A DNA stretch of 64,000 bases from Superficieibacter sp. 1612_C1 (GTDB lineage: Bacteria; Pseudomonadota; Gammaproteobacteria; Enterobacterales; Enterobacteriaceae). The DNA is taken from contig NZ_JADGMI010000002.1 in assembly GCF_015234305.1 (NCBI RefSeq), positions 496,001 through 560,000 on the forward strand, written 5' to 3'. Each line of letters opens with the position of its first letter. Position 1 is the stretch's first letter. The translations under genes and the position numbers were made by a program. Shown piece by piece: positions 52,457-61,753 of this stretch. The notes below the pieces were generated by a model. The model did no database searches and was not told where the DNA came from. It saw only the letters and a list, made by a program, of their open reading frames with translations.

Positions 52457-52798
52457 ATGGAAACCACCAAGCCTTCATTTCAGGACGTACTGGAGTTTGT
52501 TCGTTTGTTCCGTCGTAAAAACAAGCTACAGCGTGAAATCCAGGACGTTGAGAAAAAGATCCGTGATAACCAGAAGCGCGTACTGCTGCTCGACAACCTC
52601 AGCGACTACATCAAGCCGGGGATGAGCGTAGAAGCGATTCAGGGCATTATCGCCAACATGAAAAGCGACTATGAAGATCGCGTGGATGACTACATCATCA
52701 AAAATGCGGAAATCTCCAAAGAGCGCCGTGAGATCTCCAAAAAACTGAAGGTGATGGGCGAGCTGAAAGTTCACGAAGCTGAACCGAAAGCCGAGTAA
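52457..52798 (+). CDS. yeeX: YeeX, DUF496 family protein
   Basis: A 113-residue, highly charged, mostly helical cytoplasmic protein of the UPF0265/DUF496 family. The first 80 residues ([20 protein letters not shown] onward) are almost identical to E. coli YeeX. The C-terminus is four residues longer. Coiled-coil character is clear from the charged heptads. Function is unknown. It is the last conserved gene before the accessory PTS region. Confidence 0.93.
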   Translation: METTKPSFQDVLEFVRLFRRKNKLQREIQDVEKKIRDNQKRVLLLDNLSDYIKPGMSVEAIQGIIANMKSDYEDRVDDYIIKNAEISKERREISKKLKVMGELKVHEAEPKAE

Positions 52799-52855
52799 TA
52801 CTGACGGGCGGTGGGCCAGGCGCTCACCGCCACGCGTCTTTGTGCCCGTTCTGGC

Positions 52856-54787
52856 TTAAAAACAGTCTATAATCGTCGAGACAAATTCTTGCCACGTTCG
52901 GCATTCACTGGCTTTTTTCAGATTGGGCGGCTCCAGTAGCAGCACAATCAGATTATCGAAAATATCGTAAAACAGCGCACGCTCAGCCTGGTTGATGGAA
53001 AACAGCAGCACTACGTTGACCATATTATTGCCCCATGAAAACGTCTTCTCGCTAATCACCACGCATAGCCCGGTTTTGGTCGCGTTCATTTTCATCGAAT
53101 GTGGAACGGCGATATTGCCAAAGGTGGTGGAGTAACTGCGTTCACGCTCGAAAACATCCTCGACAAACGTGGCGTCGACATAGCCGTGACGGTGCAAGGC
53201 ATCGGCCATAAAGGGGATCGCCTCATTTTCATCCGTCAGCGGCGGATTATAAAAAAACAGGTTTTCATTGGAGATAAGCTGCAAATTCTCCAGTAGCCGG
53301 GCGCGTCTCTTCTTCTGTCTGACCCGCTCCATTTTATATTGCAGCGCGGAAATATCCCGGTCAGTGAGGAACGGATTGATATACACCCATTCCATCATGG
53401 TTTGCGGGATGCGTAAGGTGGAAATCAGAAAATCAGGCGCGGGCAGATTTTCAAACTCCTCGTAAGAGGTCACGATGGCGCGAATAATCAGCTGTTGACC
53501 AAACAGGCCGTCGATTTGTGAAATCAGCCGGTTGGTATGGTTGTGATAGTGCGGAACCAGCAGCACACAGCTGACTTTATTCTGCTCGGCGATTTGGTTG
53601 CCGAGAATGCTGCCGATATGCAGCGCGATATAGGCGATCTCATGTTCATCGACCGTAAAGCCCGTGGCCTGACGGATTTTTTCTGAAATCGCCACCGCGC
53701 ATTCGAAAATCAGCGGACAGGAGGTTTTGATATGGTCGGTCAGCGGATTACGCGTCACATGTCCGTGTTGCAGGCGTACCAGCAGGTTTTTAATATGGAT
53801 AGTGAAGCGGATCAGAAACTGCTTGCTATCGCCGTCAATGAAATCATAGCGCTGCATCTCTTTGCGCAGGATGGCAACCAGATCCATACACTGTTTGCCC
53901 GCCAGCGCCTCAATATTGCCGGCGTGGATTTCATCCATGTCGATTCTGATCAAGCTGCTCAGCAGTACGACGGTTAACGCTTCCGCCTCCAGCTCGTTAT
54001 AAACGACCTCAAAATGCCGCTCAATATCATGGATGACTTTACGTGCCAGCGTGGTTTCATGTTCATCGTACTTTCTCTCAGCCGGGGAGGCGTGTGCGGC
54101 CCCGTTATGATGATACGTATGATCGTTACGGATACGGTCAATACTGATGACCACATCCAGTACCAGGCTGAGCAGCGCATATTCATTAATAAAGTAGTGC
54201 CAGGCTTTGCAGGACTCGACCAGGATAGAGACTAAATGATCGATATCGTACTGCGGAAAAATCCGGCCAATTTCCGCCAGGCTGAGAATGTTGGCGCTGA
54301 ATTCGGCGTAAAGCAGGCTGGAAAACATGCGCCGCTTATCCCGTTCCAGGCCTTCGATATCCAGATAATCGTTGGTTACCGTCAGGTACAGATTAAAATC
54401 CTTGAGCTTTTTACGCACCAGCAGCAGATCTTTTTTCACCGTCTCATAGCTCACGCACAGAATATCGCTGAGACCATAGAGATCCGGCAGTTGGCTCGCG
54501 GGTTGACGGCTATTAAGCAACTGAGTCAACAGATAGTTAACTCGCTCCTCAGGCGTCTGGGGCATATTATGCACATGGCTGGCAAGCACGCGCATGGCGC
54601 GTGCTTTATCTATCGCATAGCCGCGATGGGAAGACTGAATAAGCCCTGGCTCGCGGACGTTGATCTCGGCAATATAGTTTTTCACGCTGCGATCGCTGAC
54701 GGACATGTTTGTCGCCAGTACCTGCGCGGTAAGCGCGTCCGCGCTGTCGAGAAATAGCCGCAGCAGTTTCAGATGCTTACTTTGCAT
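52856..54787 (-). CDS. LicR-type PTS-regulated transcriptional activator (PRD protein)
   Basis: A 643-residue regulator. Residues 1-80 and 85-140 are two helix-turn-helix domains (VLATNMSVSDRSVKNYIAEI and LSDILCVSYETVKKDLLLV). PRD1 spans about 180-285 and PRD2 about 300-400, with histidines 331 and 390 (FTIHIKNLL, IALHIGSIL) at expected phosphorylation positions. An EIIB-like domain at about 405-490 lacks the usual P-loop cysteine. The C-terminal EIIA domain has His563 in GNIAVPHSMK. The length equals Bacillus LicR-type activators. Its ATG overlaps the EamA stop (TAATG), so it is co-translated as the last gene of the PTS operon. It probably activates this locus when its EII is idle and HPr-type phosphate is available. 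Confidence 0.88.
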   Translation of the reverse strand: MQSKHLKLLRLFLDSADALTAQVLATNMSVSDRSVKNYIAEINVREPGLIQSSHRGYAIDKARAMRVLASHVHNMPQTPEERVNYLLTQLLNSRQPASQLPDLYGLSDILCVSYETVKKDLLLVRKKLKDFNLYLTVTNDYLDIEGLERDKRRMFSSLLYAEFSANILSLAEIGRIFPQYDIDHLVSILVESCKAWHYFINEYALLSLVLDVVISIDRIRNDHTYHHNGAAHASPAERKYDEHETTLARKVIHDIERHFEVVYNELEAEALTVVLLSSLIRIDMDEIHAGNIEALAGKQCMDLVAILRKEMQRYDFIDGDSKQFLIRFTIHIKNLLVRLQHGHVTRNPLTDHIKTSCPLIFECAVAISEKIRQATGFTVDEHEIAYIALHIGSILGNQIAEQNKVSCVLLVPHYHNHTNRLISQIDGLFGQQLIIRAIVTSYEEFENLPAPDFLISTLRIPQTMMEWVYINPFLTDRDISALQYKMERVRQKKRRARLLENLQLISNENLFFYNPPLTDENEAIPFMADALHRHGYVDATFVEDVFERERSYSTTFGNIAVPHSMKMNATKTGLCVVISEKTFSWGNNMVNVVLLFSINQAERALFYDIFDNLIVLLLEPPNLKKASECRTWQEFVSTIIDCF

Positions 54788-55698
54788 TATCCTTCATTCT
54801 CCTGGCGTTGCCTTACTGCGCCCCTCAGGGAGACACGTTTGCGGCTCATCACCCATAGCCCGCTGATGACCAGCAGCGCGCCGAGACAGGCCCATACACT
54901 GGGGATCTCATGAAATACTGCCATGCCCAGCAGCGTTGCCACCACGGGCTCAACCGAGGCCATCATCGCCGCCTGACTCGCTTCACCCTCACTGACCGCC
55001 CGGGTATAAAGCAGGTAGGGCAGCGCAGTGTTCAGCAGGCCGATGACAACAACCCACAACAGCGAGCCCGGCGCGGCACGCAGGATGCTCAGGCCGTGAG
55101 GTATATCTACCGTCGCCAGCGCGGCAGCGGCACCGAACAGCATACTCCAGGCGGTGACGGTGACGGCGTCAGCGCGCTGGGTCTGTCTTTTCGCCAGCAC
55201 AGCATACAGGGCATACAGTAGCGCAGCGAGCAGGGCAAAACCAACGCCCCGCCAGGAGTAATGCAACGTGGCGGGAAATAACCCCGCCGCCAGACTACAG
55301 CCGCTAAACGTCAGCGCCAGCGCAAGGAGTTTATGTCGCGTCAGCGGCTCATGCAAAAGCATGGCTGACAGCAGCATCACCATTGCCGGAGAGGTATAGA
55401 TCAGCACGGCGGTAAGCGAGAGAGAGACCGCCTGCACCGCCAGCACGTAGCATAGCGAGTAGAAAAACAGGCAGCCTGCGCCCATTAGTGCCAGCCACGG
55501 CAGTTGCCGCAGTCCGATCCGCATACCGGAGGGACGACGAAGCGCAACCATACACACGACGCCTGCCGCTATCAGCAGGCGCAATGTGCCGATCTCGACC
55601 GCAGTGAAGCCATAAGCGCTGAGATAGCGCATCACCAGTCCTGAGGTTCCCCAGCAGATCCCGGCAGTCATAGCCAGCAGGGCTGGTCTGGCCACCAC
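54787..55698 (-). CDS. EamA/DMT-family transporter in the PTS operon
   Basis: A 303-residue protein with about ten hydrophobic helices in two EamA repeats. The first begins MVARPALLAMTAGICWGTSG and the second LLAALLYALYAVLAKRQTQ. The GTG start lies 2 nt after the GH1 stop and the stop overlaps the regulator start, so it belongs to the operon. DMT proteins export amino acids, nucleosides, aglycones and other small molecules. Export of an aglycone or by-product released by the neighbouring glycosidase is plausible but is inference. Confidence 0.83.
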   Translation of the reverse strand: MVARPALLAMTAGICWGTSGLVMRYLSAYGFTAVEIGTLRLLIAAGVVCMVALRRPSGMRIGLRQLPWLALMGAGCLFFYSLCYVLAVQAVSLSLTAVLIYTSPAMVMLLSAMLLHEPLTRHKLLALALTFSGCSLAAGLFPATLHYSWRGVGFALLAALLYALYAVLAKRQTQRADAVTVTAWSMLFGAAAALATVDIPHGLSILRAAPGSLLWVVVIGLLNTALPYLLYTRAVSEGEASQAAMMASVEPVVATLLGMAVFHEIPSVWACLGALLVISGLWVMSRKRVSLRGAVRQRQENEG

Positions 55699-55700
55699 AA

Positions 55701-57158
<1,458 letters not shown>

Positions 57159-57199
57159 TTAGTCAGTGGCCCGCAGGCCACGTGGATGAGGGACAGCAT

Positions 57200-58420
57200 T
57201 CAGACAGAGGCGGCTTCTGCGGCAACCTGCTGCTTTTCATACATTTTGAAGAAGGGATACCAGATCAGCGTACTCACCGTGGCGACAACGGCCAGCAGGA
57301 TCAGGCCATTCAGGTCCTGCGAGACGATCCAGGTCGAAATAGGGAACGGGCAATACCACATATCGAACACGGCGGCAGGAATGTTGACGACACCCATACT
57401 CAACACCACGTAAGTAATCAACGGCAAAATAATACCCTGTAACCACAGCGGCACCATTAATATGGGGTTCCAGGCCACTGCGCCGAAAATGACCGGTTCA
57501 TTGATATTAAAGATGCCCGGCACCAGCGAGGCGGAGCCCAGCGCTTTCAGGCGACGAGATTTGGATCGTACCAGCATAATCACCAGCGGCAGCGTGGCAC
57601 CGATACCGCCAATCGCCACCCATCCTGAATAAAGGACTTCCGCGGTCACGATATTTTTCGCAACGCCGCCCGCGGCTACGGCTGCCATATTCGCCGTAAT
57701 CCCCGCCAGGAAGATTGGCTTGGTGATCGGGAAAAGCACCCATCCGCTGATGCCCATGGAGTAGAGGAATACGCCGAGGAACGTAATTAACAGGAACCCC
57801 GGCAACGTTTGCGCGAAAGCGGTAATTGGCATGAAAATATTAATCAGGATCTGATAGAGATCCAGTTTGAGGATATAAACGGCGAGCCAACCGGTGACGG
57901 TGACGACCAGAATCGGAATAATGGCGTCAAACCATACCCGGACAAAATCCGGAATGGCGCTGTCTTGTTTGAAAAAGGAATATCGCCCGGCAATCCCCAT
58001 CACAAACGCAACGTAAATCCCGGCAATAATGGCAACAAACATTCCCCCGGCACCAAAATATTTGAATTGCAGGACCGGCACTTCCTGTAGCTTAACGATG
58101 ATCATGAACAGCGCGATGCCTGACATCCCGGCAATCAGACGCATTTTATTGATTTTCTTTTTTTCCATATAGTTGAATGGGATCAGAAACGCAATAAACA
58201 CCGAGATCAGTCCCATCGTGTAGCTGGATATGGTTGACAAATTGGGGAACCACGGGAGAAAATTTTTCAGGATCGATAATACGGTGACCAGCGAGCCCAC
58301 CAGTATCATCGGCAACACCTGCATGATGGAGTCTTTGAGCGTCAGTACCCAGACGTTGCGGTTGATCCTGTTCATTGGCGGTGCGAAATGCACCTCCATC
58401 CAGTCGATAAATTTCTGCAT
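57200..58420 (-). CDS. PTS EIIC component, lactose/cellobiose (Lac) family
   Basis: A 406-residue inner-membrane sugar channel with about ten helices. The N-terminus MQKFIDWMEVHFAPPMNRI and LTLKDSIMQVLPMILVGSLV are typical of CelB/ChbC-type EIIC. SLVPGIFNINEPVIFGAVAWNPI is the signature block holding the sugar-binding NEP-x-IFG. It starts 15 nt after EIIB and lies 56 nt before the glycosidase gene. Expected substrates are beta-linked glucosides or diglycosides. Confidence 0.93.
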   Translation of the reverse strand: MQKFIDWMEVHFAPPMNRINRNVWVLTLKDSIMQVLPMILVGSLVTVLSILKNFLPWFPNLSTISSYTMGLISVFIAFLIPFNYMEKKKINKMRLIAGMSGIALFMIIVKLQEVPVLQFKYFGAGGMFVAIIAGIYVAFVMGIAGRYSFFKQDSAIPDFVRVWFDAIIPILVVTVTGWLAVYILKLDLYQILINIFMPITAFAQTLPGFLLITFLGVFLYSMGISGWVLFPITKPIFLAGITANMAAVAAGGVAKNIVTAEVLYSGWVAIGGIGATLPLVIMLVRSKSRRLKALGSASLVPGIFNINEPVIFGAVAWNPILMVPLWLQGIILPLITYVVLSMGVVNIPAAVFDMWYCPFPISTWIVSQDLNGLILLAVVATVSTLIWYPFFKMYEKQQVAAEAASV

Positions 58421-58435
58421 ATTGGCCGGCCCCGC

Positions 58436-58759
58436 TTAATCTTTATTTAATTCTGCAAGCAGATGGTCGAGCGCGAGGCTGCCATCCAACAGCGAGTAAT
58501 AGGATTTTTCCATCAGGATGACCTTAATGTTCATGGTCGCCACTTTCTCTTCCAGCTCGGGAATTAAATATTTCAGGTGGGGGCCGACCATCAGGCAATC
58601 TATTTCCTGAAGATAGCTTTCTACTTCAGCCTCGCTGCGGGCAACGACAGTGCAATCAAGGCCGCGGCGGGCAGCTTCTTTACGAATATTGGCTGCAAGA
58701 AACCCGCTGGATGCCCCTGAGCCGCAGATCAACAAGATATTTAATTTTTTCATTTGCAT
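58436..58759 (-). CDS. PTS EIIB component, Lac family
   Basis: A 107-residue cytoplasmic phosphocarrier. The active cysteine is Cys12 in LLICGSGASSGFLAAN, corresponding to the Cys of the CxxGxST-like loop of ChbB. CLMVGPHLKYLIPELEEK is a family block. The ATG at 58759 is 5 nt after AAAGGT. The ATG two codons later (58753) is an alternative. The longer in-frame reading upstream covers the promoter. A CRP-like site is about 135 nt upstream. Confidence 0.92.
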   Translation of the reverse strand: MQMKKLNILLICGSGASSGFLAANIRKEAARRGLDCTVVARSEAEVESYLQEIDCLMVGPHLKYLIPELEEKVATMNIKVILMEKSYYSLLDGSLALDHLLAELNKD

Positions 58760-58886
58760 GTGGACCTTTATAGTAGTGTTTGTCTGTAGGGTAATTTTAT
58801 TATTGCTATTCCGGGTGATGAATCTCAAATATGCAATTTCACTGCTGAAGTGAAAATAATTACCGATGTAAAACGTCGGGAAAATG

Positions 58887-58902
58887 AGTGAGCTTCATCA
58901 CA
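58887..58902. promoter_or_regulatory. CRP-like site upstream of EIIB
   Basis: On the minus strand TGTGA-TGAAGC-TCACT, matching TGTGA-N6-TCACA at nine of ten core positions. A TAATTA at 58857-58862 lies about 35 nt downstream of its centre, which would place CRP near -42, a class II arrangement. It suggests EIIB to the regulator gene form a second, CRP-activated transcription unit after EIIA-HPr-EI. Confidence 0.55.
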
Positions 58903-58925
58903 GTAACTATTCCGGTTAATGTCGG

Positions 58926-59663
58926 CTACAGCGCATTCATGTGATAACGCTGCTGCGTTTCGCTATCCGGGGTCAGATAAATATGTCCCGCTTCGCCATC
59001 GATAATGGCGTCCAGCCCCTCCCACGCCGCAGGCAAATCGGCGACATCCAGGCCCATTATTGCCGGGATCCCCATCGCCCGCGCCAGAATAGCGCTATGA
59101 GACAATGCCGATCCCTGCCGGGTGACAATGGCGGCAATGTACTGCTTATCAAGCTGCACGGTATCGCTGGGCAGTATCTCTTCGGCAAACAGGATCGCTT
59201 TGCCTGCGGGTAAAGGCGGCGGCGTGGTGCAATGGTTGCAGAGAAGGGCGATAAGCCGCCCCGCGACATCCCGCACGTCCGCAGCCCGGGCCTGAAAATA
59301 GGCGTCTTCCATCGCCGCCATTTGCGCGGCAAACTGGTCGCCAGCGCGCCTGACAGCCCAGACCGCATTGACGCGCTGCTGCACAATGGCGTCGCGGATT
59401 TCCTGCTGAAAATCATCGTCCTCCAGCATGAACTGGTGAGCGGAGAACAGTTGCGCGATGGCGTCTCCCTTTTCGGCCCGAACCTTATCTTCCAGCATCT
59501 GTAGCTGCGATAACGCGGCGTGACAGGCGTTTTCAAGCCGTGTCAGTTCCTGGGCTGGATCCGCAACAGGGTGCGGTGTTACGTCAACCTGAACCGGACG
59601 CCAGAACCAGATCGGCGCGAGGACGATGCCCGGCGAGACGGCGTTACCTGTCAATATCTGCAT
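58926..59663 (-). CDS. Single-domain PTS Enzyme I (EIN only), DhaM C-terminal-like
   Basis: A 245-residue protein covering only the N-terminal, HPr-interacting half of Enzyme I. It starts MQILTGNAVSPGIVLAPIWF (ATG 59663 after GAGGAG) and ends soon after the phosphohistidine domain. The active-site region is TRQGSALSHSAILARAMGIP with His189, the same number as in E. coli EI. The C-terminal PEP-binding barrel (about 320 residues) is absent, and no remnant of it is found downstream. Such a half-EI cannot use PEP. In E. coli DhaM a similar EI fragment is fused to HPr and EIIA. Here the pieces are separate genes. It follows HPr by 19 nt. Confidence 0.88.
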   Translation of the reverse strand: MQILTGNAVSPGIVLAPIWFWRPVQVDVTPHPVADPAQELTRLENACHAALSQLQMLEDKVRAEKGDAIAQLFSAHQFMLEDDDFQQEIRDAIVQQRVNAVWAVRRAGDQFAAQMAAMEDAYFQARAADVRDVAGRLIALLCNHCTTPPPLPAGKAILFAEEILPSDTVQLDKQYIAAIVTRQGSALSHSAILARAMGIPAIMGLDVADLPAAWEGLDAIIDGEAGHIYLTPDSETQQRYHMNAL

Positions 59664-59682
59664 GATTTTCTCCTCGCGCAGG

Positions 59683-59940
59683 TCAGAGGTGCTGGCAAAA
59701 AAAGGCGTGCAGCGCGGTAATAGCCTGCTGCTCATCGTCTCCGCTGGCGACAATGGTTACCGTATCGCCGCATTTCACGTTCAGCCCCATCACGGTGAAG
59801 ATCTTTTTCAGGCTGGCCTGGGTGTCGTTTTTGGCAAGGTGTAGTTCGCAGCGATATTGCATGGCTAAACGGACCAGCAATCCTGCCGGGCGGGCGTGGA
59901 TGCCGAGATCGTCACGGATCGTGTATTGAAATTGTTGCAT
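59683..59940 (-). CDS. HPr-like phosphocarrier protein
   Basis: An 85-residue HPr homologue. The phosphorylatable histidine is His15 in LGIHARPAGLLVRLA. QASLKKIFTVMGLNVKCGDTV occupies the helix-2/Ser46 region, with IFTVMGLNVK in place of the usual SLFKLQTLGL-type sequence. It is a locus-specific HPr between EIIA and the half-EI, with an ATG at 59940. A dedicated HPr would give this PTS its own phosphorelay branch. Confidence 0.93.
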   Translation of the reverse strand: MQQFQYTIRDDLGIHARPAGLLVRLAMQYRCELHLAKNDTQASLKKIFTVMGLNVKCGDTVTIVASGDDEQQAITALHAFFCQHL

Positions 59941-59995
59941 TAAAATATCCTGTCTTTTTGTTATGCCTTACGGCCGGGTGGCAGGGTGAATTCAA

Positions 59996-60334
59996 CTACT
60001 CAAGTGCGCTGATGCGCTTATCCAGCATGCGAAAAATTTTCAACAGGTGACGGCTCATTAACAGTTCACTGTTAATTGTCATGAGCGTGTCCTGAGCATG
60101 GGTAAATAAAAGGGAGGATGGAAAACGTTCTCCGTGAATTTCGCTCTGAACAATATCCGTTTGATTACCGTGCGCGGTTTTGATTTTCTGCTGCGCCTGA
60201 ATGATTTTTTCGTCTGCCTCGTCGAACTGGTTTTTTTCAATGGCAAATAAGGCATCCGTAATAAGCGCCCGGGCATCCCCGGCGTCCATGATAATATTCA
60301 TTGCCACACTATTGATCTGTTCGCTTTTATCCAT
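59996..60334 (-). CDS. PTS EIIA component, Lac family
   Basis: A 112-residue helical phosphocarrier of the lactose/cellobiose EIIA family. The active histidine is His79 in SLLFTHAQDTLMTINSE. AHGNQTDIVQSEIHGE is the preceding conserved segment. It is the first gene of the minus-strand PTS cluster. Its promoter must lie in the 389-nt gap to the divergent lacI-type gene. Confidence 0.93.
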   Translation of the reverse strand: MDKSEQINSVAMNIIMDAGDARALITDALFAIEKNQFDEADEKIIQAQQKIKTAHGNQTDIVQSEIHGERFPSSLLFTHAQDTLMTINSELLMSRHLLKIFRMLDKRISALE

Positions 60335-60609
60335 CTGTTCTCTCGCTATGCAGTGAATTTCGCCATGACATTGTTGTTTCGGCTGACGAAACGATACCGT
60401 AATACATTGCCTGCCTGCACTTCATCACACGCGTTAACGACGCAACAAATAAATAATTTCCTCCCGGCAGGGAAAATGGTTACCTGGGCTGTTATTCCGC
60501 GGTAAATAACGCGTTGCCTGATCTCTCCGATCGCCCGGTGCCAGGATAGCGAATGCTGTGATCCTTGCGAATTTTTCATGGTATTGCGTGCAATGATGCA
60601 TCGGATAAA

Positions 60610-60625
60610 CGTGACCTCGTTCACT
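60610..60625. promoter_or_regulatory. CRP-like site in the EIIA-lacI intergenic region
   Basis: CGTGA-CCTCGT-TCACT keeps the GTGA and TCAC cores of the CRP site at the correct spacing. It lies 106 nt before the LacI-type gene and 283 nt before EIIA, so it could serve either divergent promoter. The 389-nt gap 60335-60723 otherwise shows only the LacI-side inverted repeat and no gene. Confidence 0.45.
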
Positions 60626-60689
60626 TTTTCATCAGATTGTTGAATTTCTGCCCTGCAATTCATTGACTGAATTGATGTGTTAATTCTAT

Positions 60690-60714
60690 TTATACGTATC
60701 ACTAATACGTATAA
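60690..60714. promoter_or_regulatory. Perfect inverted repeat, probable operator of the LacI-type gene
   Basis: TTATACGTAT (60690-60699), spacer CACTA, ATACGTATAA (60705-60714): 10-bp arms without mismatch. Each arm is itself centred on a palindromic TACGTA with a central CG, as LacI/GalR operators usually have. It ends 9 nt before the LacI-type start codon, suggesting autoregulation or control of the downstream ABC operon. Confidence 0.65.
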
Positions 60715-60723
60715 GTAAAGCCT

Positions 60724-61725
60724 ATGAGCAAAAGAATTACCCAGCGGGATGTGGCGCGGCGGGCAGGTGTATCGCAGGCGACGGTATCCATGACGCTGAA
60801 CGGCGAGAGCGCAGGCATTCCACCGGAAACGCTGGCCCGCATTATGGCCGCCGCGCAGGAGTTGGGATACGTGCCGAACCGCTTTGCCCAGGCGCTGCGC
60901 ACCAATAAATCGATGACCATCGCCTGCATTGTGCCGGATATCGCCAACCCCTTTTACTCGTCGCTGATGCGCGGCATTCAGTCGGTCACCGACGGCCACG
61001 GCTATGACGTCATCGTCGCCAATACCGACGGCACGGAAGAGAAGGAGCGAAATTTCCTCGACTGGTCGGCGCAGGGCAGGGTGGACGGCGTCGTCGGCGT
61101 GTTTTTTTGCCTGCGGGCGAAAGATTTCGCGCCTTTTCTGAACGCCGGTATTCCGGTGGTACGGGTAGAGGCGCAAAAGAAACGCGGCGGCGAACTGCCG
61201 ATTGACGACATCTATATCGATAGTCGCGCTGCTGCACAGGCGATGGTGCGTTATTTGATTGGCAAAGGGCATCGCGCCATCGGCATGATCGCCGGTAGCG
61301 GCGGGCCGGAGGCGGTACGCGTTGAGGGCTACCAGCTGGCAATGCAGGAGGCGGGCCTGCCACCATTGATCGTGATTGAAGAGGATTTTAGTGAGCAGGC
61401 GGGCTACCGGGCGACACAGCGTCTGATTGAGGAGGCACGGCTGCCCGGCGCGATTTTCGCCGCCAACGATTTACTGGCTATCGGCGTGATGCGCGCTGCC
61501 CGGGAGGCGCACATTGCGATTCCGGCGGATCTTGCGGTGGCCGGGTTTGATGATATTTCCGCCGCCGGGCTGGTGACGCCGCCCCTGACCACCGTGGCGC
61601 AATTCCAGTATCAGATCGGCCTCAGTGCGGGCCGGCTATTAATCGAGCGACTGAGCGGCAACCTGGCCGCCGTCGGCACGGCGCAGGAGATGCCATTTCA
61701 GTTGATTCAACGTGATTCCGCCTAA
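60724..61725 (+). CDS. LacI/GalR-family transcriptional regulator
   Basis: A 333-residue regulator. The N-terminal helix-turn-helix is TQRDVARRAGVSQATVSMTL (residues 7-26), with hinge region LGYVPNRFAQALRTNKS. The periplasmic-binding-protein-like ligand domain begins IACIVPDIANPFYSSLMRGI and includes FAANDLLAIGVMRAARE and DLAVAGFDDISAAG. It starts the plus-strand operon, 28 nt before the ABC binding-protein gene, and is preceded by a perfect inverted repeat. The effector is presumably the sugar carried by the ABC importer. Confidence 0.93.
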   Translation: MSKRITQRDVARRAGVSQATVSMTLNGESAGIPPETLARIMAAAQELGYVPNRFAQALRTNKSMTIACIVPDIANPFYSSLMRGIQSVTDGHGYDVIVANTDGTEEKERNFLDWSAQGRVDGVVGVFFCLRAKDFAPFLNAGIPVVRVEAQKKRGGELPIDDIYIDSRAAAQAMVRYLIGKGHRAIGMIAGSGGPEAVRVEGYQLAMQEAGLPPLIVIEEDFSEQAGYRATQRLIEEARLPGAIFAANDLLAIGVMRAAREAHIAIPADLAVAGFDDISAAGLVTPPLTTVAQFQYQIGLSAGRLLIERLSGNLAAVGTAQEMPFQLIQRDSA

Positions 61726-61753
61726 CGGCAACCTTACCAGGAGAATATCGGTG

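Noticed and set aside
60346-61272. Long minus-strand frame of 308 codons opposite the LacI-type gene
   Set aside because: It is antisense to a well-supported LacI-family gene, has no recognisable domain and runs through the dyad and promoter region.
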